Shown here piece after piece: positions 11,089 through 23,121 of a DNA stretch of 64,000 nt. The notes beneath the pieces are model-generated. The model saw only the letters and a program-made list of their open reading frames with translations. It was not told the DNA's origin and did no database searches. Source of the DNA: Clavulina sp. PMI_390 (lineage: Eukaryota; Basidiomycota; Agaricomycetes; Cantharellales; Hydnaceae); NCBI GenBank assembly GCA_015039315.1, contig WIDE01000021.1, positions 1 to 64,000 on the forward strand. The letters run 5' to 3'. A program made the translations under genes and the position numbers. Each line of letters starts with the position of its first letter. Positions within the stretch are counted from its first letter, which is position 1.

Positions 11089-12729
11089 ATGCCTCCTCAA
11101 CCTGGGTATTTCCCGCTCACTGAAGACCCTTACTCACTCGACAATCTCCCCCCTCCGAACCCGGGGCCTGCTCCACGCCGAGGTAAAGGAAGACAGAGCC
11201 ATGCCCAACAGCACCTCCAGCACCCACAACAGCAGCAGCAGTACATCATGCCTGGCCCACAACCGCAACGAGGAGGGGTGATTCCTCAGCACTATCAACA
11301 TGGTCCACCGCCGCCTGGGATGGGTGGCCCAGGACCTATGATGATGGATGGCGGTCCGATGGATCATCACCCCCATGGCCTCCCCCATCCTCATCCCACC
11401 AACGCTAAAATCATCCGTGGTGGCCCCACTCCTCAAGCTGGCCTACCATCTGGCTCTGGCCCACGCGGTAGCCATGGAGGCTCCGAACCTCGCAATATCA
11501 GCCACCGGGATGCTCCTAGTGCCGGTGGTGCAGGCCCTTCATCGTCAGCCGCTAGCGGTGCTCGCACGTCAGCTCGCCAGGCGCAGCTCCAACAACAACA
11601 GCAGCTCCACGCCGAGCGAGAACGGGAACGAGAACGAGAGCGAGAACTCCGTGAGCGGGAGAGGGAGATGTCGCCTGACGGTGGTGTCAACGCGACAAAC
11701 CTCAAACGCAAACGCGAGGTCCAGGACCGCTTGGTCAAGTATGCAAGAGATCGTTATCAACGGCGTGATGAGTCAGTTTCTTTTTTTTTTCTTTGTTCAT
11801 GTTCTCTTTCAACTTTCGAGGATGGGCTTGGGTGTGGCTTTGTTCACTGACGCAGCTCCTCTGCTCTAGGATAACCGCCGAAGCCATCTCGGCTCTCAAC
11901 GGCATCGTTCAACAACTTCAACACAACCCCTCCGAAAACTCTGCCTTTGTTGCCCGTTTCTACCCCACCACCATCGAGCGCGGTGCTATCCTGAATGCTA
12001 TAGAGCACTCTGAACAGCATGCTTCCCTCACCATCGAGATGCTTTTCAACCACGAGATGAAGCAAATCGAGGATGACTTCGAGAAGAGTAGGGCGCGGCT
12101 GAAAGAAAGAGTCATGGAGGGTCTAGAGGAAAGGAGGAGGCGGGCGAGAGAGGAAAAGGAAGGCGAAGGCGTTGTTCCAGTTGGTGAGTTTCGTTCATTG
12201 TTCCCGAATTCACTATACGGCCCATTGGCAATAGCAGTTGCTAATCACCTTCGGTTCTTCCGTGGTCCCAATCCTCCTACATGCCTCTTCGTCCAAAGCA
12301 GAGTCAGCTCTCGAAGCCACCACATCAGCCCTTTTACGCACCACAACATCTTCTGCCAACCCCTCCAATTCCAACACTTCCATAAACGGACCCACGCCTG
12401 CCCCTTTCCTCCTCGCGCCATCCATACCATTTGGCCTTTCCCCCGACGACCTCACCTCCCCCTTCCCACTCTCCCTTACTTCGATAGCCCCACCGACCCA
12501 CCACTCCGGGCCCGGACGCAAGCCACGCGCTGGTGGAGGCGCGGGCGGATGGGGTCGTGGAGGAGGACGAGAGGCAATGCTGATGGGAGGTGCGAGTGCA
12601 CTTGCACTTGGCAAAGCGATTGGACAGCTGGGAGGGAGTAGGGAGGGCGAGGTGGATAGCGATTTGGGAGAGATCAGGAGGGCAGTGAAGAGGAGACGTG
12701 CAGCAGTTAGAAATGCTGGGGCTTTGTAG
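11089..12729 (+). CDS. Sds3-like subunit of a histone deacetylase complex (474 aa)
   Basis: Sds3/Dep1 family proteins are structural subunits of Rpd3/Sin3 deacetylase complexes in the nucleus. Exons 11089-11771, 11870-12183 and 12302-12729 join in phase to 475 codons including the stop. Residues 1-170 are Pro/Gln/His-rich and disordered. A strongly charged Arg/Glu segment (HAERERERERERELRERER) precedes the conserved core. The core holds EISALNG-like, IEMLFNHEMKQIEDDFEKSR and RVMEGLEERRRRAREEKEG, the amphipathic helix pattern of the Sds3 domain. The C-terminus is Gly/Arg-rich and ends with basic RRAVKRRRAAVRN. The second acceptor (12302) was chosen because it alone restores the frame after a pyrimidine-rich stretch. 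The family call is good, though exact paralogy is uncertain. Confidence 0.8.
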
Positions 12730-14025
12730 TCTCAGTGCTGTTATGAGCTTATTACTTTCTGGTCACTACACCTGGTGCGTGATTTCTCTCTCTTCTTGGT
12801 GGGGCAAACCGCACTGTGCTGGGACTCGGGCTGATTTGGCTTTGTTTTCCTAGTTATCATTATAATTTGCTGTCTTGTCTTCTTCTCTTTTCGCCCTCTT
12901 TCCTCTGTAAATGTCCTGCACCCCCTTCGCTATCCGATTCGCGTCAGCTCAATGCTATCATCTTTTGCGGCTGGCTGGATCAAACACAGTCCACGCTATG
13001 ATCACCTACTACCTATCGAAAGCTGTGCCCAATATCCGTCGACCGTTCGGCCCTCCTTGTCAGCACATGATTGAGAGTTTTTACTTGCCACAAGACCAGG
13101 CACAAATACAGTTGCCAATCATGAGCACTCCATTCCCCAAGCGCGCGTCGCAATAGTGCCTTCTTTGGGCGAATCAAACTGCCATGCAATGCCATGGCGG
13201 TGCTCTTGTACCATAGCTTCTTGCCGAGGTTTTTCTCGGGCTGTGCCGGATGCTGCATTGAAGACTGTGGATCTCCGAATGGGCCAATCTATTCCATGGT
13301 GTCTCTCGCCACCAGGCTGTGCTGGTGAGCGACAGACATGTGGATAAGCTTGTGTCGGATTGAGTTGACGTATCTACGTTCTCGCAAGCTGATACGCCAC
13401 CACCACATGGCACATTAAGTGCTCATAGAAGCTAGCAGTGGGCCTGAAATGCAAAGCGAGCGCCTGTGGATGCATGGTTCTGTAGTCGTAGTTGTAGTTG
13501 TAGCGAGCATCCCCGATAGATTCGGATTGATCCTAGATCCAAAGCAGGTGGTTTCCCATGAGGGACACCAGGCCGTGGGTTTCAAACACCACCTCTGCTC
13601 CTCAGTTTTCCCCACAACTTTGTTTGATGGCAGGATTTGACCATGCACTTGTGTTGGAGCTGGCCAAGCTTGCTGATATGGTCCTTCGGCCCAAATAGGA
13701 TTGACGCGCCAAGCGAACCATGCAAGGGGCCCGGGCAAACTGTACTAGAGTTCCCAAGATGGTTTCCTCCGAGATTTCTACTCTCTGATCTACCAGATGA
13801 ATCGCTTGTAACCTTCATTGATTCACACTGTTTTACCAAGGTATATAAGTACGGGCCACCGCTCCTTGTCCCTAAAAGCTCACACGCTCCCCAACCACTC
13901 CTTACCCCTTGCCACACTCCTTCACATTGTGGTTTTCATACTTGCCACCAAGACGACATGCCGGCGAGGTGGCTGAAAAATGACGAGGCTGGTAAGATAT
14001 ACTGAATTCGGGGTGATATATTGTC
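12730..14025. other. Intergenic region
   Basis: No gene is supported here. It includes the 3' end of the Sds3-like gene, a short GTAGTT-type simple repeat at about 13480-13503, and a promoter for the next gene. Confidence 0.5.
13842..13848 (+). promoter_or_regulatory. TATA box (TATATAA)
   Basis: A TATATAA lies in a GTATATAAGT context and is followed by a C-rich, CACTCC-containing leader, as in many fungal promoters. It probably drives the gene whose coding region begins after about 13950. Confidence 0.5.
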
Positions 14026-15310
14026 ATGTCGACTAAATCGCGGTTCGCAGAATCTAGCCAGAGACGGGCTCCCAACATGCGCTCCAATAATCGCGTAGGC
14101 AAAGAGCCTCTACAAGTACGTACTCTCAGTATGTGGTCGCCCTCATATTACGCCTGTCTAACTAGCCCCCTCCAGGTAAGGGCTCGTGAGTCGTGTCAAT
14201 GCACTTTACCGCATCCCACTAGTTCTCATTCCTATCTCTATTTTGTCTGTTTTAGTAACGAAAAGGAAGTCGAAAGGTAAATCTGGAAGTGGTGGGGGGT
14301 CGAGTCCTTCAACTACCCATAAATCTACATCCGGAGGCACCACTTCGCGATCAGGTTTCACAATCCCCGGATTGACTTCCAAGCGTAGTGCAACCCCCTT
14401 TTCCGATGGTGGAGGCTCTATCATCAAAATCCCATCTGGTTCAACTTTTGCTGGGAGGGATGCTGGTGGTGGAACAAGGGATCAAGTCTACGGTTCCTCG
14501 AGGTATGGGAGTGGTTACCCATATGGTGGTTATGGGTCGTACGTCTCTGGGCGAGGATTTCCCTTTGGTTTCTGGCCTATGTATTGGGGGTAAGCTTAGA
14601 GCTCTGGGCCTGTTCAGTGAATTATTGCGCCGAGCGCTGATTTATTCGCCCAGGCCGCACTACTATGGTGGAAGCGAGGTAGGCTTCCTGTATTCCGCGA
14701 TCCAACTTCGAGCTGACCCGAGATATTCCTTTTGGATTAGTACGGGCCAGAGCGGAATGAAAGTCGCCCCGGCGGCAACCTTACAACCACACGAATTGAG
14801 AGCACATTCTGGCACAATGTTTCTAGCTTACTTTCCTCCCGCGACACGACTCCCACTGAACCAATCCACGCGTTCCACCTCATCGGTGACGAGGATTCTG
14901 TTCGTGCAGTACTCGATGTGCTGGTCACCTCCGATTGCGATGTCGCCAACTTAACCATTGTACCATTCGATCTCACCAACACCAGCCAGCCATCCCCGGA
15001 GAGCGTTGTACAATATTATCGCTCATCCTCCTTTGCACTCACTCTAGACGGGTACAATAACACTGCCGAGTCACTCGGTAATATGCCCAGTAGCAACTCA
15101 TCTGCTCCCCCCAACATCCCGGACACGCCAATCCCAACGAACTCGACTGATTTTTCATTTTTGACGTGTATCAACAACACAATCTCAGAGGCGCTCCCGA
15201 TTATGGATGGTGGTGCCTTCTCGAAGTTTGGAAGCGTCCCGAACTTCCAGATGGGGAGCTTGTTGGGGCTATTATGGTTAACATGGTTCATGTTGCGACG
15301 ACATGCCTAA
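14026..15310 (+). CDS. Membrane-anchored Gly/Ser-rich protein (start uncertain)
   Basis: I recognise the architecture but not a function. A hydrophobic segment (PLVLIPISILSVLV) at about 14215-14260 is followed by a Lys/Gly/Ser-rich stretch, a Tyr/Gly-rich stretch (SSRYGSGYPYGGYGSY) ending FPFGFWPMYWG, and then an intron. A 25-base exon (PHYYGGSE, at about 14655) and a second intron follow. The long last exon begins at about 14740 with YGPERNESRPGG and contains FHLIGDEDSVRAVLDVLVTS. It has many Asn-X-Ser/Thr sites and ends with one transmembrane helix (GSLLGLLWLTWFML) and RRHA. The pattern suggests a glycosylated cell-surface protein with a short cytosolic tail. The 5' end is unresolved. ATG at 14026 joined by an intron is possible, and an earlier start near 13958 is not excluded. 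Confidence 0.6.
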
Positions 15311-15546
15311 TATTTCCTGCTCGATACCTCGTCATAATCTGTTGGGTCGAAGTTTTAGTCGCTGTTATTTTCTGTTATAACCACAATCTTATATGCGATA
15401 TGAGCTTTCTTGCTGTCGGTTTCAGAGTGTATTCCTAAACCTCTTTTTGGCTCAGTATTTTGTCTGTTGTAGAAGAGACAAGGATGAGATGGACGTTCTG
15501 GAGCTCAGCGTAAAATCAGCATTCTAATCGATGCGTATTATTGCAA

Positions 15547-17644
15547 CTAATCAATGTCCGGGTCGCCATCTATGTCGTCTAGATCGCTGTCGAGGTCGAC
15601 AGTTGATTCAGGCTGCAACTGTCGAATCGCTAGGATGCGATCCCATAATCCCGAGTCGAATATCTCGCGCTGTAAAGTGTCACGGGCTTCTCTGACGAGG
15701 CTCTGTGCGATAGCCACAGGAATGGAACTCCCATCTTGTCGGAAATGGGTGTCTCGAAGGGTTTTCAGATCCATGCCGGAGTCCATCGCCTGCAAATAAA
15801 AGTAACAACACATGAATAGAGGCTAATTGTACGCTGCTCGTTATTTCCTCAGACACCCACCTGAAAATCGGGAACAGATTCGCTCAGCGCAAGCCACGAC
15901 TCCAAGGCGCGCATGTACACGGTCGCCTCAAAATGGTTAAAGACCATCAAAGTTTCATACCCTTCGCGGCGGAGCACAACGTCCATCCACACATGAAAGG
16001 TAGATGGATCGTGTTGTTCCCACCCCTGGAGCTCGCAAAGCTCGTCCCAGACCCTAACACCGGATTGTAGCTGTTCGATTGTCTCCTGGAACCAAATAGT
16101 GGCTGAATACGATGGACAGGGAAGGGAAAGGCGTCTAATATGGTGGCGTTGACCCTCGATCTTCGGATATGAATTTGCCAATATGGCCATGGCTGCAACC
16201 AATGCTCCAAAACCGAACTCTGCAATCACGTGGATTTCAGTAAGGGAGGGCGGTCTGAGGTCCTGGAATAGTCGTTGTAGTGATGTGAGCAGTTGAATAC
16301 TTCTCGGCGTGTGGTCATGAGGGCCAGCGTCTTCCAAAACGACGAGCCTTGTCACATTAGGGAAAGTTTCAAACTTCGAGGGCATCACTGGTCAAAGCAC
16401 TTTCTTTCGCAGCACGCTGAATATGGACTCACCCATACTCGCCAGCATGCCTCGTTTGAATATCCAGTGTGATCAAGCACGAGCTCGCGAACGTTTGGTG
16501 CATCAAAGCTAGGTAACACCTTCCGGATGAAACGATTTTCACGGCAGCTACACAGCTCAAAGATCTTCAGATGTGGGAGCTTTATTTTTGGCCATTGGTC
16601 TACATAACATCGCCATTGATCAAATCCAATGGACAAAAACTCGAGAGGCTGCAGCTGGGAGAGGCACGCAGCGCAGTCTGACCACTGCCCGCCATGAAGT
16701 ACGAGAGAAAGTTCTCTGAGACGAGGCGGCGGAGCGTCCGGGAAAAGGGGGAGCAAGAAAATACTTTCTATGCGGCGAAGGCTTGGTAGACGTTTTTCGT
16801 CTAGCATGAAGGACATTGTCGCAGGTGTTTGGAACTTCAGCATATCAACTTTATGTAGTTTGATATTTTGTAGCTTGAGCCATGACTGGAAGTTAGCAAA
16901 GGCTAGTCTACTGTCCCAATCAAGACACAGCGTGTGACAATTGCTAGATAGAGCCGCAGCCAGTTGGTCAAGCAGAGCGAAGCCCACGTCGCGCTTTGGC
17001 CTGGTACGTTGTCTAGACACCGTAAAGCTTCCTTCGGCTTGTTCTTGCGAAGCAGCTTTGTTGGAAGGAATGGAGTTTAGCTGCGCACGATCGCCATTGC
17101 GTTTGTAAAGAGCTTCAACAATGAGAGCTGGCCAGCGTCCATCTAGCTGTATGGAAATGGGCTGATCTTTTGCACGGGATCGCCATAGAGCGATGAGATC
17201 AGCATTCCATCGGCGCCAGTCAATGAACGTGAAGAGGGGTGCCTCTGAGAGAATGAGATCCCTCCACGTCGTGGACACTGCCAAAAAGGTCCGCAATACA
17301 CGTGATCGCTCAGTAACTTGATGACTCTCCATATTCAAGCGGATTATATATCGAAAAACTTCGGCAGGAATATATCCGATGGGCGCGGTGCATGAGTTGA
17401 GTTGCGCCTCTGATCGACGGATCTCGTTGGCTAGGATCACGTCAATTTGGCAGCGCATCGAGGTGAGTTGATCTGTGAGAGCATCGAGCCGCTCGTGGGC
17501 TTGATTAACTGTATTTTGAAAATCTGCTCGCTGTGCGGGATGGAGGGAAAGGATGTGAGGCAGTGCAGGGAGCTCTTCCATACTGGCTGCTAGGGCTTTG
17601 TGGGCATCGAGGAGTTGGTTTAGTATAGTAGGATCAACACTCAT
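15547..17644 (-). CDS. F-box-like protein (655 aa)
   Basis: Likely substrate adaptor of an SCF ubiquitin ligase, as usual for this expanded agaricomycete family. Three exons (16433-17644, 15861-16373 and 15547-15789) join with phase 0 throughout. The N-terminus (MSVDPTILNQLLDAHKAL) is followed by a helical, heptad-like region. The F-box-like motif IGYIPAEVFRYIIRLN starts at about residue 89, followed by VSTTWRDLILSEAPLF. The rest is leucine-rich with repeated short hydrophobic strands (LRELSLVL, LEFLSIGFDQW, VRELVLDHTGY), consistent with degenerate leucine-rich repeats. The C-terminus is acidic (DLDSDLDDIDGD). A second gene with the same N-terminus begins at 63830. Its substrate is unknown. 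Confidence 0.85.
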
Positions 17645-18232
17645 GTGTGTGGACGATTCGTGGTCCCAAATATTCGAAACGAAGTGTCTCAGAGGAGAAG
17701 CCGTGTCTCTAGCTGCCAAACAAACAGGGTCACGTGGCTCAACCACGACGGCTTGCAGCACCAGTTAGTCTTACTGAGACCACCAAGTACGATAATCCAT
17801 CCACTTTACAGCTCGTATATGCCTTGAGGCGTGAGATGTGAGCGGCACCTCGAGTGATCTGGCAAGTTGAACTCTTGGAGTTCCGTTTCTCGTATTTATC
17901 GTTTCTTGATGGGCTTTTCGTAATGAAAGGGCAACTAAGAGTATTGAGAAACGGTGTATCTGAATGAAAGTCCCGCAACAGGGATGAGGCTCGGCCAATC
18001 TGCTGCGTCGTGGCTGAGCAGTGTGGGATATCGCCCTTTGTTTTGACGAAGCGGCTTGTTTGTGGTCGTTTACGAATCTCCTCACCGTCGCTCGCGTTTC
18101 GTTCCGGTCTCTCTAGCACATCACGCGCCGTGAAGGAAGAGTTCCGTTCCTTCCTGGACCCCTCTGCTCTTCCAACGCGTCCGCCTGCTTGCTTTGAACT
18201 TCAATCTCGGTGTTCTTGTTTCGGTGTTGTCA
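17645..18232. other. Divergent promoter region
   Basis: This is shared 5' DNA between the minus-strand F-box gene and the plus-strand forkhead gene. Pyrimidine-rich tracts occur near the forkhead start. No separate gene is supported. Confidence 0.5.
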
Positions 18233-21200
18233 ATGGCATCACCTAGGACCAGTGGCTCCCCAGAGGAGCCCAACACGGATGCTTTACGTATCCTGAGCGA
18301 GATGGGTAAGAAATTTTGACATTGAGCGCACTTTCTTAGCTCCCCTGACTTCCATTTGCTTATGGACATCCAGCTGCTGGCAGCCCACGTACTCGAGCGC
18401 TTGCCTCACTCAACCTCACTCCCGAGCAGCTGGACTCGTACAAGACCGCTTTTGTGGAGTCATTCCTCTCGAAGAAACGTTTAGAGGACCGCGATGATGC
18501 GGAAACGGAGGAAGCAGATGGCGAGAATGCCGATCCTAGCATAAATAACCGCGCTGGATCTACACCTGGTGGCCGCAAGCGTTCAAAACACGCATCAAAC
18601 ATGCAAATGAACGCGCCTAAAGCATCCTCCACTCCGCCGTCTCGTTCTTTTCGCGAAAGTACCCACGAGTTGGAGACCACGCCCCTCACTGACAACGCGC
18701 TAGTCGCTCCCTCCCCATCACCACCAGCCTCTACTACCCAGTCCAAGCATCTCGTTGCGAAATCGGAACCCGATCCTATCAGAGAGAAGCTGAAGCTTAA
18801 GATCAAGCTCCTTCCCCCCAGCGCGAGCCCCACAGCTCATGTTGCAGACGGACAACAGGTACGTTGACTGATAACTCTCATTTCCCTAGTCCGGGCTGAT
18901 TGTTGGGCTAATCCGTTGTATTTAACTGCTCAGGGTGTTGCGGAAGGAAGCAAAGGTTCGCGCAAACGCACCCTAGAGACCTCCAGCGCAAGGTCGACGC
19001 GATCGAAGACGCGCGATCCCGAAACAAGCGACCATAACATCGAGACATCCGATGTTGACCCTTCGTCACGCGTCTCGAGATCATCCCCTGTCCTGAAAGC
19101 TGGCCCTAAATTTCAGTATCCCTTCAACTCTCTTCAGACTCCCCGTCATGCGCTCCCCAGAGTTCCTGTGCCAGTGACATCCCCTGGCGCTGATGAGGAA
19201 GAAGAGCTCCCGTTTAAGCTACCCCCTGGTGCACGCTCGAGAGAAAAACCTACCTGGTCATACGCTGCTCTCATCGGGCAAGCTATTCTGGCCTCTCCGC
19301 AGCAGAAGCTGTCGCTGAACCAGATATACAACTTCATCTCCATGGCGTACCCATTTTACGAGCCTGATCAAGCAGGGTGGAGGAATTCAATTCGCCACAA
19401 CCTTAGCCTGAACGGCTCGTTCATGAAGGTGCCTCGTGAAGTGGGTGCGAGGGGCAAAGGGAGTTTGTGGACAATCAATCCGCAGGATCTGGAGTGCTTC
19501 AAGGGGGGAGGTTACATTCGCCGAAGCTCCCTCGGTCGTAAACGCAAGGCTGGCTGGCTGGGTGACATAGAGGATGATGGGCCTACAGATGATAACGACG
19601 ACGACGACGCAAGCAGTGTGATTGAAGCACATTCTTCTCGGAAACGCTCAAAGAAGGGTGGCTCAGCTACTGCCCCTGCACCTCATGGTTTCCCATCTAT
19701 GTTCCCTGGCCTCTCTGGTGGACCAACGATGATGCACAATGGCCCATATGGCCCCATGCCAGTGGTTTACTACCCCTTCACGCCAATGTACGCTGTCAAC
19801 AACGCTGACGGAGTCCCACAATACTATGCTGCTGCTATCCCTATGCCCAATGGTTCCACGATGCAACCGCTCCCGATGCCTGTCCCTCCCCCTTCTGCAA
19901 CTACAACCGCATCCACAAAGGGAACCAGCTCTACCTCCTTCCAGAACAATCCCTACCTCGCATTCTCCCAATCCTTCTCTTCGCGCAACAAAACAAGCGC
20001 TGGCGACAGCAGAGGCAGAGGTGACCAAGCAGCCTTTGGCAAGCTTCGTCCAGTGATGATGAGCAGTTCGGGGACATCTGATCCCCATAGTACGGCTTTG
20101 TTCTCGACACCCCCCAGACGGATGAATAGCACATCTGTTAGTGGAGAGTCGCCTATACCGCCGAGCTCGCCTCTTCCTCCCAGCTCTCCCCTTTCACCCC
20201 CAGTCAAATTTATATCATCACCAGCCGGCAGCTCCCCACTTCCGCCCAGTTCGCCTCTCGACAGCGGATCCCCGTCCAAGTATCTACAAATGGATGACGA
20301 TGAAGATCTGGAGAGTGAAGAGGAGTTTGCGATTGGGCGCAATCGGCCACGTCCTCGAGGAAAACGTCTCCTTGGTTTGTCGGATGCTGACGATGATGAA
20401 GAAGAGATCGATCAACTCGAGTTTGATACAACACTTTTTGCACAACAAGTCCCTCAAGCCCGATCACACTCTCAATCCAGCCTATCCAGTCGCCGGCAAC
20501 CTCATAATGGTGGCGAAGAATCAGATCCTACTAAGCAGAAGCAGAAGACGCAGCCTGGCTCCGCACGACGTCCCATCACGGCACAGATGAGCGCTCAAGC
20601 TCTCCTTGATCAATTCCGCGCCCCAAGTGCTGGTCGATTCGTTGTCCCTGATAGCAGCAAGGCTCCCCATTCTCTTGCCCAAAGTTCTCCTGTCCGATCA
20701 GCTGCACGGAATCCGTATACTTCTGTTCAACCACTCAAGCCGCGCCAGTCGATGGCTTCTCAACATTCCACGCCCAAGGCACAATCGACGCATGTCTCGC
20801 CAACTCAGCGGATCAACATGGACAGGCGATCTACGAGCTTCAATGCTCTGGGTTCATCTGGCGGCAGCTTGCCAAATATGATGACGCTGGCCGGTAACCC
20901 ACGCGTTAGCCGCGCCGATGGCTCACCTCCTCCGCGCTCAATGCGTACATCACTGAGCGCAAGCCTCTCTGGGAAAGCGACTCCTACTCCGAGAGTGTCA
21001 TCGAAGGCGTCGACGGCTACGAGCGTTGGGACGAAGGCCAGTTCATCAAGTTCCATGGTCTCTACGCCACCGTCGGACGATGAACCCTATCCCGCCAGTG
21101 TACGCGTGCAAGATAAACATACAGAAGAAGATAAGGATGGACATTCCGATACGGGTACTCATGACATCTTTGGAAGCGATGATTCGGATGATGATGATAT

Positions 21201-22348
21201 ATTCGGGAAGCGAGCCGTGGAACCTTCACCTAGAAGTATGAACGATCTACGACGACTAGAAATTTCTCCAAGAGTACAGATCGAACGAGAGTCTCGGCGA
21301 TCAGACAAATCGGTACGTTTTGGCTGGCCGCGTTATCATCAATGCAGGACATATGCTAATATGCTTCACCATGCCTCAACAGCGTGCAGCTTCTGATCGC
21401 ACGCCGTCCCCTGCACCCCTCGAAAACCCTCGTACACCATCGCCGCTCGATGAGGTGGATGCGCATGCATTGATCAATCATGTTTTGGGCAAGGCAGGGA
21501 GCAAGTTGCCTCCAATTCCGACCACGCCCAACAATTGGAAAGAGGGTGCTGCAACAGATCTCGCGCTAAACGTCCGCAAGGCTCCCTCTCCTTTCACACC
21601 GTTTGCTCGGCCCAAGACCCCGAAGAAGTCGTCCCCAGAGGTTCCCCGATATGTCGCCCCGACCACCCCTTTCCGTACACCTCCTCCCAAATATCGCACA
21701 GCCGTATCTTCCGTTCGCCCACGACAAGCTTCCGAAGGCGAGAAGATGCTGCTAGCCGCCGTAAATGCGTTAAGTGGCGAACCTTCTGGGTCCACAAGCC
21801 GAACACCCCATTTGCTCAGCTCACACGTGCTGAATAGCGCCGGAACTGACTATGGGCTTCGTGATATGTTTGGCTTATCACCTGCGAAGACGCCATTAGG
21901 ACATCGAGGTTCCGGAATGCATGGTTTATCCTCAATTGGAGCAGGCACTAACCTTATGTCTGCTGATAATTTCAAGCGCTCCCTTCTACCCCCCAGCCCG
22001 TTCCGCACACCCACGTCCTCCTCACGATATACCCAACCTGGCGACGACGATGACGGCATCGAGCCGGATATTGGGGCTGAGATTGAAGGACGAACTATTC
22101 CACCCCAGCGGCGTTCTCTTTCTTGGGTGTCAGAGCCACATAATCATTCAACAAATCAGGGAGCCGTCCATTTTGAGAGCAACGCGGCATCTGTGCACGT
22201 GTACGATCCTGATGCATATGAGGGCGCCGATGATTTGGCGAGACTCCAGGAGGCACCTGTCACCCCGTTGGGCACAAGTACACTTTTCCGTCGGTCTGGA
22301 AGTTCACAGAGTCCGGGGATTAGCCCTCGTCACTGGAGAATGTTCTAA
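18233..22348 (+). CDS. Forkhead transcription factor (1300 aa)
   Basis: A nuclear DNA-binding protein of the forkhead class; in yeasts such factors (Hcm1, Fkh, Sep1) drive cell-cycle gene waves. Exons 18233-18305, 18374-18858, 18934-21312 and 21383-22348 close exactly to 1301 codons. The forkhead domain spans about residues 290-378: KPTWSYAALIGQAIL, SLNQIYNFI, the recognition helix WRNSIRHNLSLNGSFMK, and GKGSLWTINP. Basic RKRKAGW follows. Elsewhere it is disordered and Ser/Pro-rich, with many SP/TP sites (IPPSSPLPPSSPLSPP, RTPSPLDEV), so CDK-type phosphorylation is plausible. Acidic clusters lie near GDDDDGIE and SDDSDDDDIFG. The ortholog is not certain; Hcm1-like is my best guess from the single internal domain and SP-rich tail. 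Confidence 0.92.
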
Positions 22349-23121
22349 TTCCACGACTGCGTGAACTTCCCCTCATCCGGCGCAAATCCCCGAGTGTAAA
22401 TTCTGTCAAATGAGGCCGCTATTCCGCGGCTCCAAGTTCACTCGTGCCGAAGTATGGACCCTGCACGTGGCGCTTCACTCCTAAGTTCTTTGTTATTGTT
22501 TTTCAAAGCAACTATTTGTTTTCCTTCACTACTGGTCTTATTTTTCATGTACATTTTGATATCACTCCTCTGCTCCAGGGGCACAGTACAGTCTTGCAAT
22601 CATGATTGTGGCTCTGGCCATTGTTTGAATCTTTATACTTGTCCTCATCGGGCCATGTGTACATCAGGGAACTTGACAAGATCTGCAACAGATCTCAGTG
22701 CCACATCCACCTTCACGGTGGCGGATCTGAAGATGAACCCTCGGTGGCTCGTTGACGGGACGAGGTGTCAAACTCTCCGTTCGGGGGTCTTAATTCCGCA
22801 AACATAGCAACCCTACGTGCTCGCTCGAGAGCTGAAACAGCACATTCAACTACACAACGCGCTTTACGCATGCAGCGACGCCGCCCCGAAGCCTCAGCGT
22901 CTAATCCGGCGGTTGTCACATTTAAATGTCACACCAGAGTGGCCTTCTTGAGAGGAGGACTATAACCCCCTGCCGAGCTTCTGTGTATTCATGTTTCTTT
23001 CGATGCCACCCTAGCCTTATAAAGTCTTGTGGACCGCGCGCTGGCTTTTAAATAAGCACTACCATCTCTCTCTGACCGCATAGTTGAAACAACCACCCCT
23101 CGTATCCCGCAAAATTTCACA
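22349..23121. other. Intergenic region
   Basis: It holds the 3' flank of the forkhead gene and the promoter of the AAA gene. A TATAAAG at 23018-23024 lies about 100 bases before that start codon. No gene is supported. Confidence 0.5.
23018..23024 (+). promoter_or_regulatory. TATA box (TATAAAG)
   Basis: The box lies about 100 bases upstream of the start codon of the BCS1-like gene. A second AT-rich TTTAAATAA follows about 25 bases further on. Confidence 0.45.
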
